Origin: Ectocarpus siliculosus
Taxonomy: Eukaryota; Sar; Phaeophyceae; Ectocarpales; Ectocarpaceae
Direction of reading: 5' to 3'
Length of the DNA stretch: 64,000 nt
NCBI GenBank assembly: GCA_000310025.1
Contig: FN649736.1
Coordinates: 4,123,258-4,187,257, forward strand
Under the pieces are notes generated by a model. It saw nothing but the letters and a program-made list of their open reading frames with translations. It was not told the DNA's origin and made no database searches. The stretch's first letter is position 1, and each line of letters begins with the position of its first letter. Below, piece after piece: positions 32,541-44,709 of this stretch. The translations under genes were made by a program, and so were the position numbers.

Positions 32541-34979
32541 AATAGTGTAAGGCAGTTGATAGAACATGAAGTGGGACAGGGCGATGCTGATTTTTTTTGT
32601 TTTTTCGTGCTATATCCTCTCTTTGTTGGTGGGAGGGTGCATCTTTCGATCAGTGGCTGCACAGGTATGCATATCACGCCGCACGAGGGCGAGTTTTGCA
32701 AATCGCTTGGGGAAACACATGCATTTAAGATTTGAATACCAGGCGTCGTCTGGCCCCTGTGTACTTACTATAATAATATGGGGGGCCATATGGTCTTCGT
32801 TCGGTCTGTACGATTGCTTGACGCCCTCGATACCGTCTGCTGCGGACCAAATTGCCACGCATGGAGCGTGCCTTCTGTCAGATGTGTTGTTGGAGGTTGG
32901 CGTTTCTCGTAGTCAAAATACTTGGCTACTGAGAGAGAGGGAGAATATGATAGTGTGCGGCAGTCAACAGACAAGAACAGAGTGGGCAGAACTCCTTCCT
33001 TATGCGTACAAGGTCGCCAGTGATCCGTGTCTACCCTCACACGCGCCTTTTTTCTTCGGGGCGGCAGGTAGGTGTAAGTGTACTGTGTCATGTATCGGTC
33101 CTACAATGGGTACGCTGTATGTAAGCTACACAAGCAAGCACCGAGCGCGCATATGTAGTCTATAGAGATCGAGCACAAACAACGATGGTACTGTTTACTG
33201 TAGACCCCTGCCTCTGGCCATTCAGTGTTGTTGGGGTAATCAGCAGGAAACGTGTGAGGTGATGATGAACAGGAAATTGCAGTGTTTCGCCAAAAGGCTT
33301 CACAGGAGAAGAATTTGATTGTGCGAAAGGTTGCGGCCGGCAGGTATCACAACGAACGCTGATGAGGCAGCTGCTGAATGCAGCTGTGGTGGGAACTACT
33401 TCCGTCCTGGGTTCAGATATCTGATCTCTCTCTTTTTACTGCCTCTACGGCAGTAACTTTCCGCCTGGTGCCTTCTATGAACTACGTAAAGAGAGGGACA
33501 TTGGGACGTTGTCGGCATAAGATTGCGGATCATCCAAGAACACGGCGTTACACAGAGAGAAGATGTACAGCGTACAGCAGTACTAGTATTGCATGCATCC
33601 ATACGCGGGTGGTTGTCTCATATGGCACATTCCAGTTCTTTTTTTATTTTTCTTTATATGACATAACGAATCCATCTCTATCATAGAAAAGGGTCAGAGA
33701 CAGATTAGCAATGAATTCATAGCGTCAGAAAAAGCTACCTGTATATAAAAACACACACCGAAAGACTACCCGTTCGAGATATACCCTCAGTGGAGTCTTT
33801 TCAGTGAGTGGAGGGAAACTGGCTGGGTACTGGACTTATTTCGAGTCTTTTTAAGTCTATACACTGATGATGTAAACCAGTGATGCCAGCTGGTGCTAAG
33901 TACAAAAACATCTGTATAGGTAACTTACATTTTACAATACATCCCCTGTAGTTCTCTACTGGGTCAACGACAAAATATCGGGGAGAATCCCTCATGTCTA
34001 CGATTTCCCAGACAGCATGTAGGATGTATGTGAATGCCACCTCAGACTGTCGTAGATTGTGACGTCAGATGACCTGTCGGAGATCTACCTTCGGGGTGTT
34101 GCTACAGATAGAGTCAGTGTATTATGGACGCTGAACCTTGCTGCAGCAAGGTCGCTCCCCTCCTGACACTCAACACAACTATCCGTACTCGCCAGCTTCT
34201 CCACCAGAGGTTGAACCGGTGTGCATCCACACAACACATCCCAAAGGGAACTTGCTCACACGCGAATCTGGAGACAACCGTCTCATATGTATGAAAGTAC
34301 GAATTCCCCGCTCAACGCTCAACTATGTAATCCTCCTCTCGCGGTGGCGTGCCGGTCTGCTCAGTACTGTCACCAGGTGACAGGCACACGCAGCAGAGGG
34401 CTACCTTCAATGGAATGTGCAACATGAGTCACGTTGTCTACACATGAGCCCCACACGCCCTTCGTTGACATACCGCCGCGGAGTATCTTGTCACGGCTTG
34501 ACCCACTAGCAACCAGTGTGCATCGCCAATACAACCGCACAGCACCACACTACGACAAGCTGCTGTGACAGCAGCAGTCACCATCTCCTTCCTCTCTCTC
34601 TCTCGAAAAGTTATTTTTCCTCTCTCACAACTTCCCCTCCCCTGTCCAGCTGACCGGCCCCCATGCGATTGATTTCCGGGTGAAGAGCTCCCCAGTTCTC
34701 CCTCTCCTTCTCATATGTTTAGAACACGGGGAAAGTACTTGCTTTTTGTGTTGTGGGTCAACCCCATCACACCCAGAGTCAACCCCATCATACCCAGAGT
34801 CAACCCCATCATACACCCTTCACCTGCTCAAAAACAACACCTTAAAGAGTTAGATTCCATAAGTTTGCGTCCGGCTTCTCAGCAGCTGCAGCAGCAGCAG
34901 AGCACGCACACAACGCAGGCGAGATTCCCGGCCGGACAACAGCAGACCACTGCCTTGCGTCGCACTCCTGCTCTCCCGG
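32541..34979. other. interval without a recognised gene
   Basis: Begins with the 3' UTR of the Lys/Ser-rich gene. It includes a stretch at about 33625-33725 that recurs near 51745-51840 and three 21-bp tandem units at 34758-34818. Nothing coding is supported. Confidence 0.5.
34758..34818. repeat. 21-bp tandem repeat, three units
   Basis: TCAACCCCATCAYACCCAGAG occurs at 34758, 34779 and, truncated, 34800. Confidence 0.9.
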
Positions 34980-35416
34980 ATGTCTCCCAGGGTGGACGAC
35001 GGCAGTGGCGTCGAGTGGACTGCGGCGCAGCAGCAGGCAGCAGCGGAGATGACAGCAGCAGTCACGCCACCATCGTCACCTCGTTCTGTGCGCGGAGGAG
35101 GAGAGACGTTTCCACCGGCGGCAGTGGCGATAGGCGGTGAGAGAGACAAAGGGTTCGTTTCGGTCTTTTGGTAGGCCAGCTGCTGCTGCAAACCAGGTCT
35201 TGGCGCAGATTGTGCTCTTGGCAGATGAAGGGACAGGGCACTGCAAACCCCGCTGTAGTATTTGTAGGCAGGCACTAAAGAGAGAACCCACGCATAGGCA
35301 GTACACCTACATTCGTTCTGCGAACGTGCCCAAGGAGAGGACCAAAGGGCGGGTGGATGGATGTGCGGAAGCATTTCCTTCACATGCTGCTGCTGCTCGC
35401 CCGTGCGTGCCTCTCG

Positions 35417-35456
<40 letters not shown>

Positions 35457-37407
35457 CCTTGCATTTTGTGGATTTCTCGATGCATCTAGAGGACGAGTAG
35501 AGTAGAGAGAGCGTCGGAGCGTGGCAAAACTGCTAGCTGATGGCAGGGACCCGGGGAGAAAATGAACAGAACGATCCTTTTTTTCCCGTCCGATGATGAA
35601 CGGATAGGCGCTTCGGTTCGGACAGGTTTGAGCAACCCCAGAAGCACATATCGCTAGAGGCCCTCAACGCTGCCGTAGGGGTGTAGTCGGCTAGGCGGGA
35701 CAGAAGACGAAGTTCCTTAGCCGGACCCCGCCGGTGCAGAACATCATGCATACTGCATACTCCTTCCTACTTCGTGACACTTGCGCATGACCCCTTTTGC
35801 AGATTCATCCCACCGTTCACCTGGAATCTGGTCCGCTCACAGCAGTATGCATACGTTGAAGAAGATTCGGCCTCCTCTCTCTTCCAAATACAAATACAAA
35901 TACCCCCTTCTTTTTCAACAATTTTTCCGCGGCAGAGAGAATAGTGCTGCCCGTCCTTGTGTGTGGGAAGGGTCTTCAGTTCATGATGTTGATTTGCCTG
36001 AAGTTTAACCCTGGTCGTGTGCGCCCCTCCGCTGCTATTCCCATATGCCGCACACCGCCACACAGCAGCGCCAGCGTATACTCCTATGACGCCGCCTATG
36101 GAGGACGCGGCGGCGGTGAGAAGGCAACAGCAGCAGTCGGTCCCGCTCGTGCGGAGGCGCTCGGCTCTGAAGATTGGCACCAGTCCGCATGTTCCATCTC
36201 CGACCTCGGCGAATAAGCGCCGGGCGCCCCCACGGTCGATTTCCGTCAACGCGAGATCTTCCTCGGTCGTGGCCTCCGAGGGCATGCTGTTCAGCAGGTC
36301 GGAGCTGAGGCCAGCCCCGCTGTCGGCGTCAAGAAAGTTAGACAGCAATGTCTCCGAGTTTCGTCTCCACCCCACCTCCTCCTCGTCAACCTTTTCATCG
36401 TCGTCGTCGTCCAGCAACAGCAGTTCGGAATTTTCGTCCGCCTCGGGGCCGGTAAAGGTGCTGAAGCAGTCGGCAGCAGCCCCGAGCCTGGAGGGAGGAG
36501 GAGGAGGAGGTCCTCNNNNNNNNNNNNNNNNNNNNNNNNNNNNNNNNNNNNNNNNNNNNNNNNNNNNNNNNNNNNNNNNNNNNNNNNNNNNNNNNNNNNN
36601 NNNNNNNNNNNNNNNAGAGGAAGAAGTCCTCCTCCCGTTGCCCAGCACCAACAGAGGCGGGATAACCTCGCCACCCTGCGGATCATAGAGGCGAGACGCA
36701 GAGCCATCCTGTCCTTCGGCGAGCCCTCGTCGCCCCCGCCGCCGTCCCTGGCGGCGCTGGGCTCGAACGCCACCAGCAGCAGCATCGCCGAGCACTGCCG
36801 GCGCCCTCGCACGGGCGGCGGGAGCGGACCGTTCAGCTCGGTCAACGGCATACCGACTGCCAGCAGGGCTATTACTCCGATGCCGCTCCTGCCCGAGATG
36901 GGATCTGCCGCTACCGCCGCCTCTACTCCTACTCCTTTCCGCCTCCACAGCAACAAGCTCCTGATTGCTACCGCCGCCACCGCCGCCGCCATCACGCCTA
37001 CCGGCGAGCACACCTCGGAAGGAGGGGCACCGGCGGCGCCGCGGGCCGCCCCGTTGTCGGCGCCGGGGGGCCGAGAAAACGGCCACACACGGGAAACCCT
37101 GGAGCAGAAGTGGGCAGCCTGGCAGAGCGAAAACCGGGGGCCCGCTCCCCTCCTCGGGAAGCCCGCTCCTGCGCCGGTGGTGGCGGAGGCGGGTTCGAGT
37201 GACAGCGGTGGTCGCGGCATGTTCGGCGGGGGCAGCAGCGCTAGCAGCAATGGCGGCGGTAGCGGCAGGAGGTGGGGGGGTGCGGAGGATTTCCACGATA
37301 AGGTGGCCTTCCTTGGGGACTACGTTGCGAACGTCTTCGGTAGGGCCAAGAGGATGGGCGTGCCGCAGCACTGCGAAGCTAGGGACGTGCAGTACGGGGT
37401 GGAGTGA
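34980..37407 (+). CDS. low-complexity protein interrupted by an assembly gap, unknown family
   Basis: Exon 1 is 34980..35136 (MSPRVDDGSGVEWTAAQQQ onward, donor GTGAGA, phase 1). An acceptor at 36065 restores phase with GCA-GCG-CCA and continues MTPPMEDAAAVRRQQQQS, then VRRRSALKIGTSPHVPSP, a Ser-rich run and Gly-rich text up to the 100 N at 36516-36615. Beyond the gap, frame 1 from 36616 reads RRDNLATLRIIEARRRAIL, Pro/Ser/Ala-rich text, ETLEQKWAAWQSE and ends FHDKVAFLGDYVANVFGRAK, RMGVPQHCEARDVQYGVE, stop at 37407. Ser-Pro and Arg-Arg-x-Ser sites suggest phosphorylation. The C-terminal 38 residues are the only compact, fold-like part. The reading frame across the gap cannot be checked. The intron carries a CT microsatellite. 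No family is recognised. Confidence 0.65.
35420..35454. repeat. CT microsatellite in intron
   Basis: About 17 uninterrupted CT units in the sense strand of the intron between the two exons of the gene starting at 34980. Confidence 0.95.
36516..36615. other. assembly gap, 100 N
   Basis: Exactly 100 undetermined bases, the usual placeholder for a gap of unknown size. It falls inside a coding exon between Gly-rich sequence on the left and Arg/Pro-rich sequence on the right, where GAGGAGGAGG-type repeats may have broken the assembly. Confidence 0.97.
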
Positions 37408-40400
37408 AGCTACCAGACGAAGATTCTCGGTTTTCGATTGTAACACATGTTGGAGTTTCTTGCGACTGCTTATGTGGATGCATGTGTTGATAAATAAATG
37501 TAGGTAGAACCCGTGTTGTGCGTGTGGGCACACAAGACAGATCGTGGAACGCGTTATCGGGAAGAATCGCGATGGAACCTTGGAACACAGAAATATACGT
37601 AGTGTAAGAAAGTCGTTGCTAAATCAACAGCAGTTCAGATCAAGTTTGCCTACATGTACTCGTGATGCATGGCTGTTTTTAGTTTCGTCTTTCTTCGTCC
37701 GGCCCTCCTTTCTGTGCAACATCACACACAGCACTTTTCCGACTACACAAGCAAGCTGCGAGTATGTTTGCTTGCCCAACAAAAAGTCATGCTCACTGCT
37801 AGAGGTGGGTGGGTGGGTGCCTGGTGAAAGGAGTTTGTCGGATCGAGTTTGGTTGTTCTTTGTCGTTTCCTCCTTTTTTCTGGGAACGATCCAAGCATCT
37901 TCCTGTGTACATACACAGCTTCCGTTGCACCATTTTTTACGTTTGGCATTTATTTTTGTTGTTGCATCGTCGTCCCTCAATTTTCTGGTTCGCTTCATGC
38001 AATGGCGCGTGGAAGTATACAGCATTAGCTATACGTCGGACCCCTTTCCGCTCGTTCTGTGTGTGACGAGCCTATTTTTCGGCATGGATGGGTCGTTTGA
38101 TTGAGTGGTTCCGTGTCTCTCGGTTGTTGTAGTTCTCATGTATACAATGAGGAATGGAGGGTGCAGTGCAACCACAAAACTTTACTGCCCGGCGCCGGTT
38201 TGAACCGTGCAATGAAGTCGCGCTCATGTCGTCGTAAGTATTTAGGCAAATCCGATGTTTACATCCGGTGTAATCAGCAGGGTTTGCGACAAGTTTTGTT
38301 TGGCAGAAAATTTGTGCTGTTGCTTTTTTTTTTTTCATTTTTGCCAGTCATTCTCCACGTCCTCATCGTATGCTATTTCACTACTGTACTTTTAGCCTCT
38401 TGTTGTTGTTAGGCTCGCTTCAACGAGAATAATGCACGCAGAAGGTTGGTTTGTTCGGGCTGTGTTTTCTTTCGTAGCCCGTGTGGTCGAGAGGTTGGGT
38501 TTTGTCACTGTTAGATTTATTTGTGTTGCGGGCGGGGCGTCGTTGTGTTTATGGCGTGTCTGTACCATGCGTGCGTGCGTTAGGCGCGAGGGGTTGGAAG
38601 CTTGTGGTTGTGCTTCTTCGGTTTGGCGTTTTACTGCGTGAAATAGCACGGTCCTTCGTGGAGCTCTCCGGTGTGAGACGTCCCCGTTCCTGGATACAAA
38701 AATCTTGGAAATCAAGCCTGCCTGTCCAATTGAGTCGGTACATGAGTATGCGATTGTAAAACACTTGTTCTCTTAGTAAGTGGTAACCATGAGTCTAAAG
38801 GTTATTGCCGCGCCCTTGGGTTAGACCCGATACCCACCTCCTTGCATATTTTTCGTGACCGGGTTAACTTGCTTGGTGCTGCTGCAGCGGCAGGCAGCAG
38901 AAAAGGTTCTCCAAGTGTTGTATGTGCGTGTGTGCTCCTTCGTACCAGCAGCGCGTCCGCCCTCCGTTTCCTTCAAGGTAGCGTGAAGGAGAAGTGGGCG
39001 ATCTGTTGGAAGTAAGTGCGTAGGTGTCACGCTCTATTGCGGCCGGTTGGGAACGAGGAAACGGCCGCGTCGGCTTTGCGTTGCGGGAAGGGTGGATGGA
39101 CAACTCGCTGGTTGGGTAATTTGAATAGGTCCACGCGTTCTAGGGGGCGGTAATGACCACATCAATCCAGCAGAAGTAGACACGATTGTTGGTGTTTGGC
39201 TGGGTTCTCTGTTCAAAATGTGCGGAACGTGCATGTTTTGTTTGTCGACCGGGAGCCGGGGATGGGTGTAGAGAGTCAGCGAGCCCATCCTGGTAGACGC
39301 AACCCATGTGTATGTATTATAGACTATACTAGCGTATGTATGCGTAACAATGTAGACGATTCGGGTTTTCACGTTGTTGGGCAGATCGATGTGGCAACAA
39401 AATGGACCAATCATCAACCGATGGAAAAAAAAAATAAAAGATAAGAGCCTGTCTCAACATTCGTGTGTTTGTTCTCCCATGTAGCTTCTGCCGAAGGGAG
39501 TTCGATCGATGACTCTCCCTTGCTCGTTGATTGGTTCTCGTGTCAATTTTCATTTGTGACGAATCATTTTGCTGGCCACGAGCGGCGTTGACACGTTGAT
39601 ACCCTGCCCGACCTTTCAAGTGGCAAAAGGCCAATGCGTGTCGCATGAGTCGGCTGAGTGTCAGCGATGAAAGCACGAACGCATGCTGCATGCCTGACGT
39701 TTTCATGAACAAAAGAACTAGAACCGAAAATGCAGTCATTGGTAGTCGTCCTGAGGTCTCTTACTCCATTTCCTACAGTTGGCACACCAGCCGTGTGGCA
39801 CCGTCACATTGCGCCGCATCACACAACAAGCACGCTCTGAAGTCGCTCATTGCGGCAAACGGCGTCTCTCGCGTCATTGAATCCCAAGAGCGCCATCACG
39901 GGAGCGACAAAATCGACCTAGGTTTGTCGACGCTTGAAGCGAAGTCGAAACAGAAAGCACCATGCATGCTGTAGTATGGCGTTTTGATGGCATGGGTGGA
40001 AGAAACAAAATGTTGCAGTCATCGACCGTCGTCCTGATTTTTCTTCCTTCAGTTTCTTACTGTTGGCACACCAGCTGTGTGGCGCCGCCAAATTACGCCG
40101 CACTCCGCAACAAGCACGCTTTCAAGGCGCTCATTGCGGCAACAGGGGTCTGACACGTCTTTGAATCCCAAGAGCGCCATTACGAAAGCAACAATTTTGC
40201 GTACGGTTTCTAGACACCTCTGAGTGAAGCCAAAACAAGCAGGAGGTAATCAAGCACATAATCGCCACCCACCCTGCCGACCCCCCCGCTGTCGAGCCTC
40301 CTCTCTCAAACGGCCATCCTGCATACTTCGACCAGCCAGACTAAATAACATACCAGCAGTTGTGTGAAAAAACAACCACACGCCCCATCATCCTCCCCGT

Positions 40401-40575
40401 GAACAAAAGCAAAGACGAAAAGAGAGCGCACGCGCCCCCCCTCCAAGGCATTGGCCTTTCCTTTTCCTTCGGTGACGTTGTCCACGATGTCCATCCGTTC
40501 TCGCTGACAGACCACCAACACCCAACCAACCCAACCGCTCGTCAGGCTACATTACATCGGTGCGGTGCGTCAAGC
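37408..40575. other. interval without a recognised gene
   Basis: Contains the 3' UTR of the gapped gene on the left and probably that of COX6B on the right. A diverged 284-bp tandem duplication lies at about 39690-40240. No coding exon is supported. Confidence 0.5.
39690..40240. repeat. diverged tandem duplication, period about 284 bp
   Basis: The right copy repeats landmarks of the left copy 284 bases later: TGTTGGCACACCAGC, AACAAGCACGCT, GCTCATTGCGGCAA, GAATCCCAAGAGCGCCAT and TGCAGTCAT with GTCGTCCTGA. Identity is roughly 75-80 percent by eye. One frame reads similarly in both copies (WHTSRVAPSHCAASHNKHA and WHTSCVAPPNYAALRNKHA) but has stops soon after, so a coding role is doubtful. Confidence 0.75.
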
Positions 40576-43500
40576 CTATTTGATGCCGGCGTACGTTCCC
40601 TCGTCCCGGTCCTCGTCCCACTTCTCCGTCTGCAATTGTTGCAACCCACAAGCACAAAACCGCAATGGAAAAGGAGGGGCGACGTGCAGAAGGGCAGAGG
40701 GATGCTGAGTTACGAAGCCGGACAAAAAATTGTAGCACAACCGAGCAGGATAGACAATAAACGAAACACCATTATTTAGTGACATCGCCGCCGGCGACAC
40801 CCCTGCAGCTCGAAGAGAGGACGCGTGCCTACGTAGCAAGGTCCCACCGCCACGCTTCGATTCGTTTGAGTAGGGCTTAGCTGCTCTTGGATCGTCTTGG
40901 ACAACACACATCAAAATTAAGCCAACAAGAATTCGTTCTCAACATCACAACCACTGTATGAGGTGCATATACTCCTGATCGGCTTCTTCCGTGTTCCCAG
41001 CCGGAACTGCAGTTGCCCCTGCCTTCAAAATACAGGTTTGTTGTTCCTCCAAAATCACGACTCCGCTCACATGTCGAAATTGAAAGCTTAAGCTTCCCCT
41101 TGTGTGGCCCATAACTTCCTGGAACGGCTTCAAATCATACCCCTCCCTTGCTCTGTCCTGTCCAGGACGCGCGGTCAATGGCCTAACCGCTAAGGCATGC
41201 AAAACTTGAGTACGCTCCCCCCGCCCCTCCCCCCCGCCCGTGCGCCCCGTCTCGCTGGATGGAATACGCGGTCCTCTCTTGACGCTAGCTATACTTCTTC
41301 CAGCAGCAGTGGGAGTAAAAACGCGATTAAAACATCAGAAAACGCCCACTTTTCGAAACATACCCGGGGGCGAAGAAGGAGAATCGAAAAGAAACTCACC
41401 CACTCGTCTGGGCAGAGGGCGAGCGCGTTGTGCCTCTTGCGGTAGCACTTCTTGGCGTCATCTCCCGCCTCTTCCGCCTTCTTGGTGCAGAGCACCCATT
41501 CGTTGTACAGGTTCCTGGGGAAATTGTGTAGCAGGTTGTGGAAGCCAACGCAACACACGAGATTTTTTACCATAACCGTGATTGTGCGCGAAGTAATTGG
41601 TGTGCTTAGAGGCGGCTAGACCCGTCACGGAGGCGCATCGGCTGAAGGTCCGTGGCTGAAACGGTGACCTGCCAAACTCATAGGCAACAACGATAAGAAA
41701 ATTCAAACTGTTGGTAGGGTAGACACTACGTGTTGCAAACTGCGCGGAGACAGTAGTCTGTGTTGGCATACTCAATGTCAGTCAAGAGTACTGTAACAGG
41801 CCGCCGTGACCCGGCCTCAACTCAAGTCCTACCACTCAGCTGCACGAGTGTCGACAAGTCTGTCCCACAGTGGGTCTGCCTGTGTGGGACAACCGCCCAT
41901 GCACTAGACGACACTTTTCCTGTCATGTCGTCAAAGGTTTTAGTACTTGAGACGAGATCGAAATTGCCGTCTCTAACCCACCCCTCCAGCAAGACGTTGG
42001 CAACCCTGATATCCATGACAAGCAGCGGGAGCTCCAGCAACACCTTTCAACGTTGCTCTACAACGCTCACTTGTATGACGCGCACGGTGTTGCTCGTCAT
42101 GGACATCAGCGTTGTAAACGTTAACGTTTCGCTGGAGCTCCCGCTGCTCGACATGGGTATCAGGATTGTCTCCTGCTGCTCGTCATGGACATTAGCGTTG
42201 TAAAGGGTTGATGCAGCTCGCACTGCTCGTCAGGGTTGCCAACGTCTTTGATCCCTCTGTTCGTCATTAATATCAGGGTTTCCAACGTCTTGGTGGAGGG
42301 ATATGGGTTGAAGACGGTAACTTTGCTTTCGTCTCAGGAAATAATAAAATGACACCATCGGAAAATCTCGTCCAATACGAGGGCGATTGTCCCACACAGG
42401 CAGGGACCCACCACGTGAGAGACTTAGTCGACACTGCTGCGGAGCTGGTGAATTATTCTCGGCGGTTGCATACTCTTTATTATCTTCGTGTATGCATACA
42501 ACATGTGTGAATGCGCTCCTTGGCCAAAAAAATTATGCACCCACAGGGACGCATATAAGCCATGCACCCACACCTTTTTACCGACGGAAATCCTGTGTGA
42601 GGAACGAGCGTCACGACATGTATGCATATGTGTTTCTTGTTTCTTCCATCTGTCGCTGTACTACAGGTAAATGTAGGCGCAGTTTTCTGTCCCTCCAAGC
42701 AGCAACTTACATGAAACCGGCTACAATCCCTAACGCTAACCCGAACCCGAACTCCAAACCCACCCAATAGTTGCTAGGTTGACGTTGGGTGGCTCAGTTC
42801 TAGGTTGGTATTGATGGGATAATCTCTAGGTTGGTATTGCTTGGATAGGTGCTAGGTTGGTGTTTATGCGATCGACCTAGGTTGGTATGGCTTGGATAGG
42901 TGCTAGGTTGGTGTTGACGTGGGTAGGTGCTAGGTTGTGTGGGCTAGGTCGCTCTTGGTTGGGTGGTTCCGTCGGTAAAAAAGGTGCATCGAATTTTTTG
43001 GATTCCTTGGTGTTGCCGCGTTTCAAGCTGTAAGGCCCATGTTTATGGTTTCCAAATCTTTATCTTCCTTTCTTTGGACAAATGTTGACTTTTTCGACCT
43101 TTTGGGCAGTCTGCCTCCCGAACGAATGCGAATCAGCTGTTCGACCTTTGAGAATAGTCACAGCTTTGCCTGAGATGTCTACAGATCGCCTATATGTTTC
43201 GCCAGGGCCCACGTTTGATTTTTTGCAAGATGCGCATTTTTCACGCAAGATTTTTCCAACACCAGCTTTTGGACAGATCTTGGCCCAAGATTTGCTCCGA
43301 GGTGGTCTTTCGGCCGAATCTTGCACATCTTGCTCTGCTGGAAAAAAACTCAAACGTGGACCCTGGCGAAACAAATAGGCGGCCTGTATACATCTCAGGC
43401 AAAGCTGTGACTATTCTCAAAGGTCGAACAGCTGATTCGCATTCGTTCGGGAGGCAGACTGCCCAAAAGGTCGAAAAAGTCAACATTTGTCCAAAGAAAG

Positions 43501-44459
43501 GAAGATAAAGATTTGGAAACCATAAACATGGGTCTAATAAGGCCGACAAAGTATTTTCTCTCTGTAGGTGTTTCGTATACGGCCGATGTCACCGCATTCA
43601 CCGTTGTGTGCACAAGTACTTCAACATAACGCAGTGGGGTCCGTCTTTCATGCAATACAAGTGTCTTCCCTGCAAGGATGAGCCTCGACGGGGCAGAAAC
43701 ACCGACAAAAAAAAACGTGCGCTTCATACTTACGTCGTATCGCTGCGGCAGAACCATCCGAGAAACGATCAATTGGGAGAGTTCCTGAGATTGCATCGAA
43801 ACCTGTGCATATGCACAGCATGGAGGCATGTATGTACAGCACACCAGGATGGTTGGGTTGCATGGCCACTCGCACACCTTCAGAGAGTCCTCACAAGACA
43901 ACACCTCAGCTATGCATACAGCATACAACATACAGCATACAACGCAGCTGCCGCACATAGCACAGATGCAAAAAGGTATGTTCATCGTGAACAACGAAAC
44001 TCATCTAGAACAAAGTGAACGCAACAGAACTCTACTTCCTTTAACCGAGCCGCTGTACGCTACCCCAAGCAAGTGTCTTTGATTCGCCACACACCCGCAT
44101 ACATAATGAAAAAAAACAGGTCTCCCGACTACACATCTACTTTCGTCGTGATGATGATGCTGCACAGCAGTGATGCACAGGAACATCAGGGAGTGCGTTG
44201 AACACTGCTTGCGGCAACGTCTCGTGAAAGAAAACCAATGGCAAACACAAACGCCAGCCACGAGGGTGGGAGAGAGTCACGTGCCACCATGGTAGAGAGG
44301 GTGCCGAATGTCTCATCTCAGAGAGAGGGGACGTTTCACTCGTTGACACAAGTCGGTGCACCGGCGCTTCGTCTCTCACCAGCAGTGGTTGGCCTGGTTC
44401 ACCGTGGGAAACCGGCTGTCCGACGGGGCCGTCTTGAAGTATCTTGAGGCACTCGACAT
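40576..44459 (-). CDS. COX6B: cytochrome c oxidase subunit 6b
   Basis: Small intermembrane-space subunit of respiratory complex IV that bridges the dimer. Minus-strand exons 44380..44459, 41400..41514 and 40576..40629 join in phases 2 and 0, giving 82 residues, the usual size. The text reads MSSASRYFKTAPSDSRFP, TVNQANHCWNLYNEWVLC, then ALALCPDEW and TEKWDEDRDEGTYAGIK-stop. The cysteines form the family's paired motif: C26 to C36 (CX9C) and C50 to C61 (CX10C), both intact. RFP-x-x-N-Q and W-x-E-K-W-D-E are conserved landmarks. Donors GTGAGA and GTGAGT and acceptors CCCCAG and TTGCAG are good. Intron 1 is 2,865 bp and carries two foldback elements and a minisatellite. The gene is divergent from the SKA1-like gene, 250 bp between start codons. 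Confidence 0.94.
41830..42452. mobile_element. imperfect foldback element in COX6B intron 1
   Basis: The left arm (from about 41830) and the right arm (to about 42452) are inverted copies: GTGTCGAC, TGCCTGTGTGGGACAA, CTCGTC, and CCAACGTCTTG with CAGGGTT recur on opposite strands in the same order, at roughly 75 percent identity. The centre repeats GTTGCTGGAGCTCCCGCTGCT-like words in both orientations. It has no protein and no clear target-site duplication. It is interpreted as an old non-autonomous DNA element or foldback. Confidence 0.55.
42772..42960. repeat. minisatellite of TAGGTTGGT units
   Basis: Six to seven imperfect units of about 24-30 bp, each containing GCTAGGTTGG followed by TATTG or TGTTG and GGATAGGT. 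It lies between the two foldback elements in COX6B intron 1. Confidence 0.85.
43031..43537. mobile_element. Harbinger/Tourist-like MITE with 3-bp target duplication
   Basis: An almost perfect foldback: arms 43034-43218 and 43350-43534 (185 bp each) are inverted copies differing at only about ten positions, around a 131-bp loop. The ends read GGCCCATGTTTATGG and, inverted, GACCCATGTTTATGG. TAA flanks both sides (43031-43033 and 43535-43537). A TAA duplication with G-rich ends containing TGTTTA resembles PIF/Harbinger (Tourist) MITEs. No transposase is present. High arm identity argues for recent origin. It lies in COX6B intron 1. Confidence 0.8.
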
Positions 44460-44709
44460 CGCTGCGAATTCTGGGCGTCTACGTAAATGTGTTCGTTGCT
44501 TTGCGTCCTCTCCCTGGTCTTTCCCGCTGTCGCACTTGACCAGCGCCGCCGCCGCCGGGGCAGGGGAGGCCGCAGAATGTACTCGATTTTGGGCACAGTG
44601 GTACCCCCATCTTTTCGCGGAACCCACATCTACGGAGATACCGTTGGACCCATTCCATCGCATTGCTCCGGAAGAGCTCACACCAGGCAAGAGCTCACAC
44701 CAGGCAGCA
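44460..44709. promoter_or_regulatory. putative bidirectional promoter COX6B / SKA1-like, 250 bp
   Basis: Only 250 bp separate the two divergent start codons. It contains a GC-rich core (GCCGCCGCCGCCGGGGC near 44543-44560), a CTCTCCCTGG tract, and a 17-bp tandem pair GAGCTCACACCAGGCA at about 44675 and 44692 just before the SKA1-like ATG. Both 5' UTRs must fit here. Function is inferred from spacing. Confidence 0.6.

Noticed and set aside
35767-37533. 588-codon minus-strand frame across the assembly gap
   Set aside because: It depends on reading through 100 N and is antisense to a plus-strand exon with better composition, a proper C-terminus and phase-consistent splicing.
41165-41200. tRNA-like 5' half (GGCCTAACCGCTAAGGC)
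   Set aside because: No matching anticodon arm, T arm with B-box or acceptor stem follows.
44356-44709. Plus-strand frame upstream of the SKA1-like ATG
   Set aside because: It has no ATG and is largely the antisense of COX6B exon 1 and the shared promoter.
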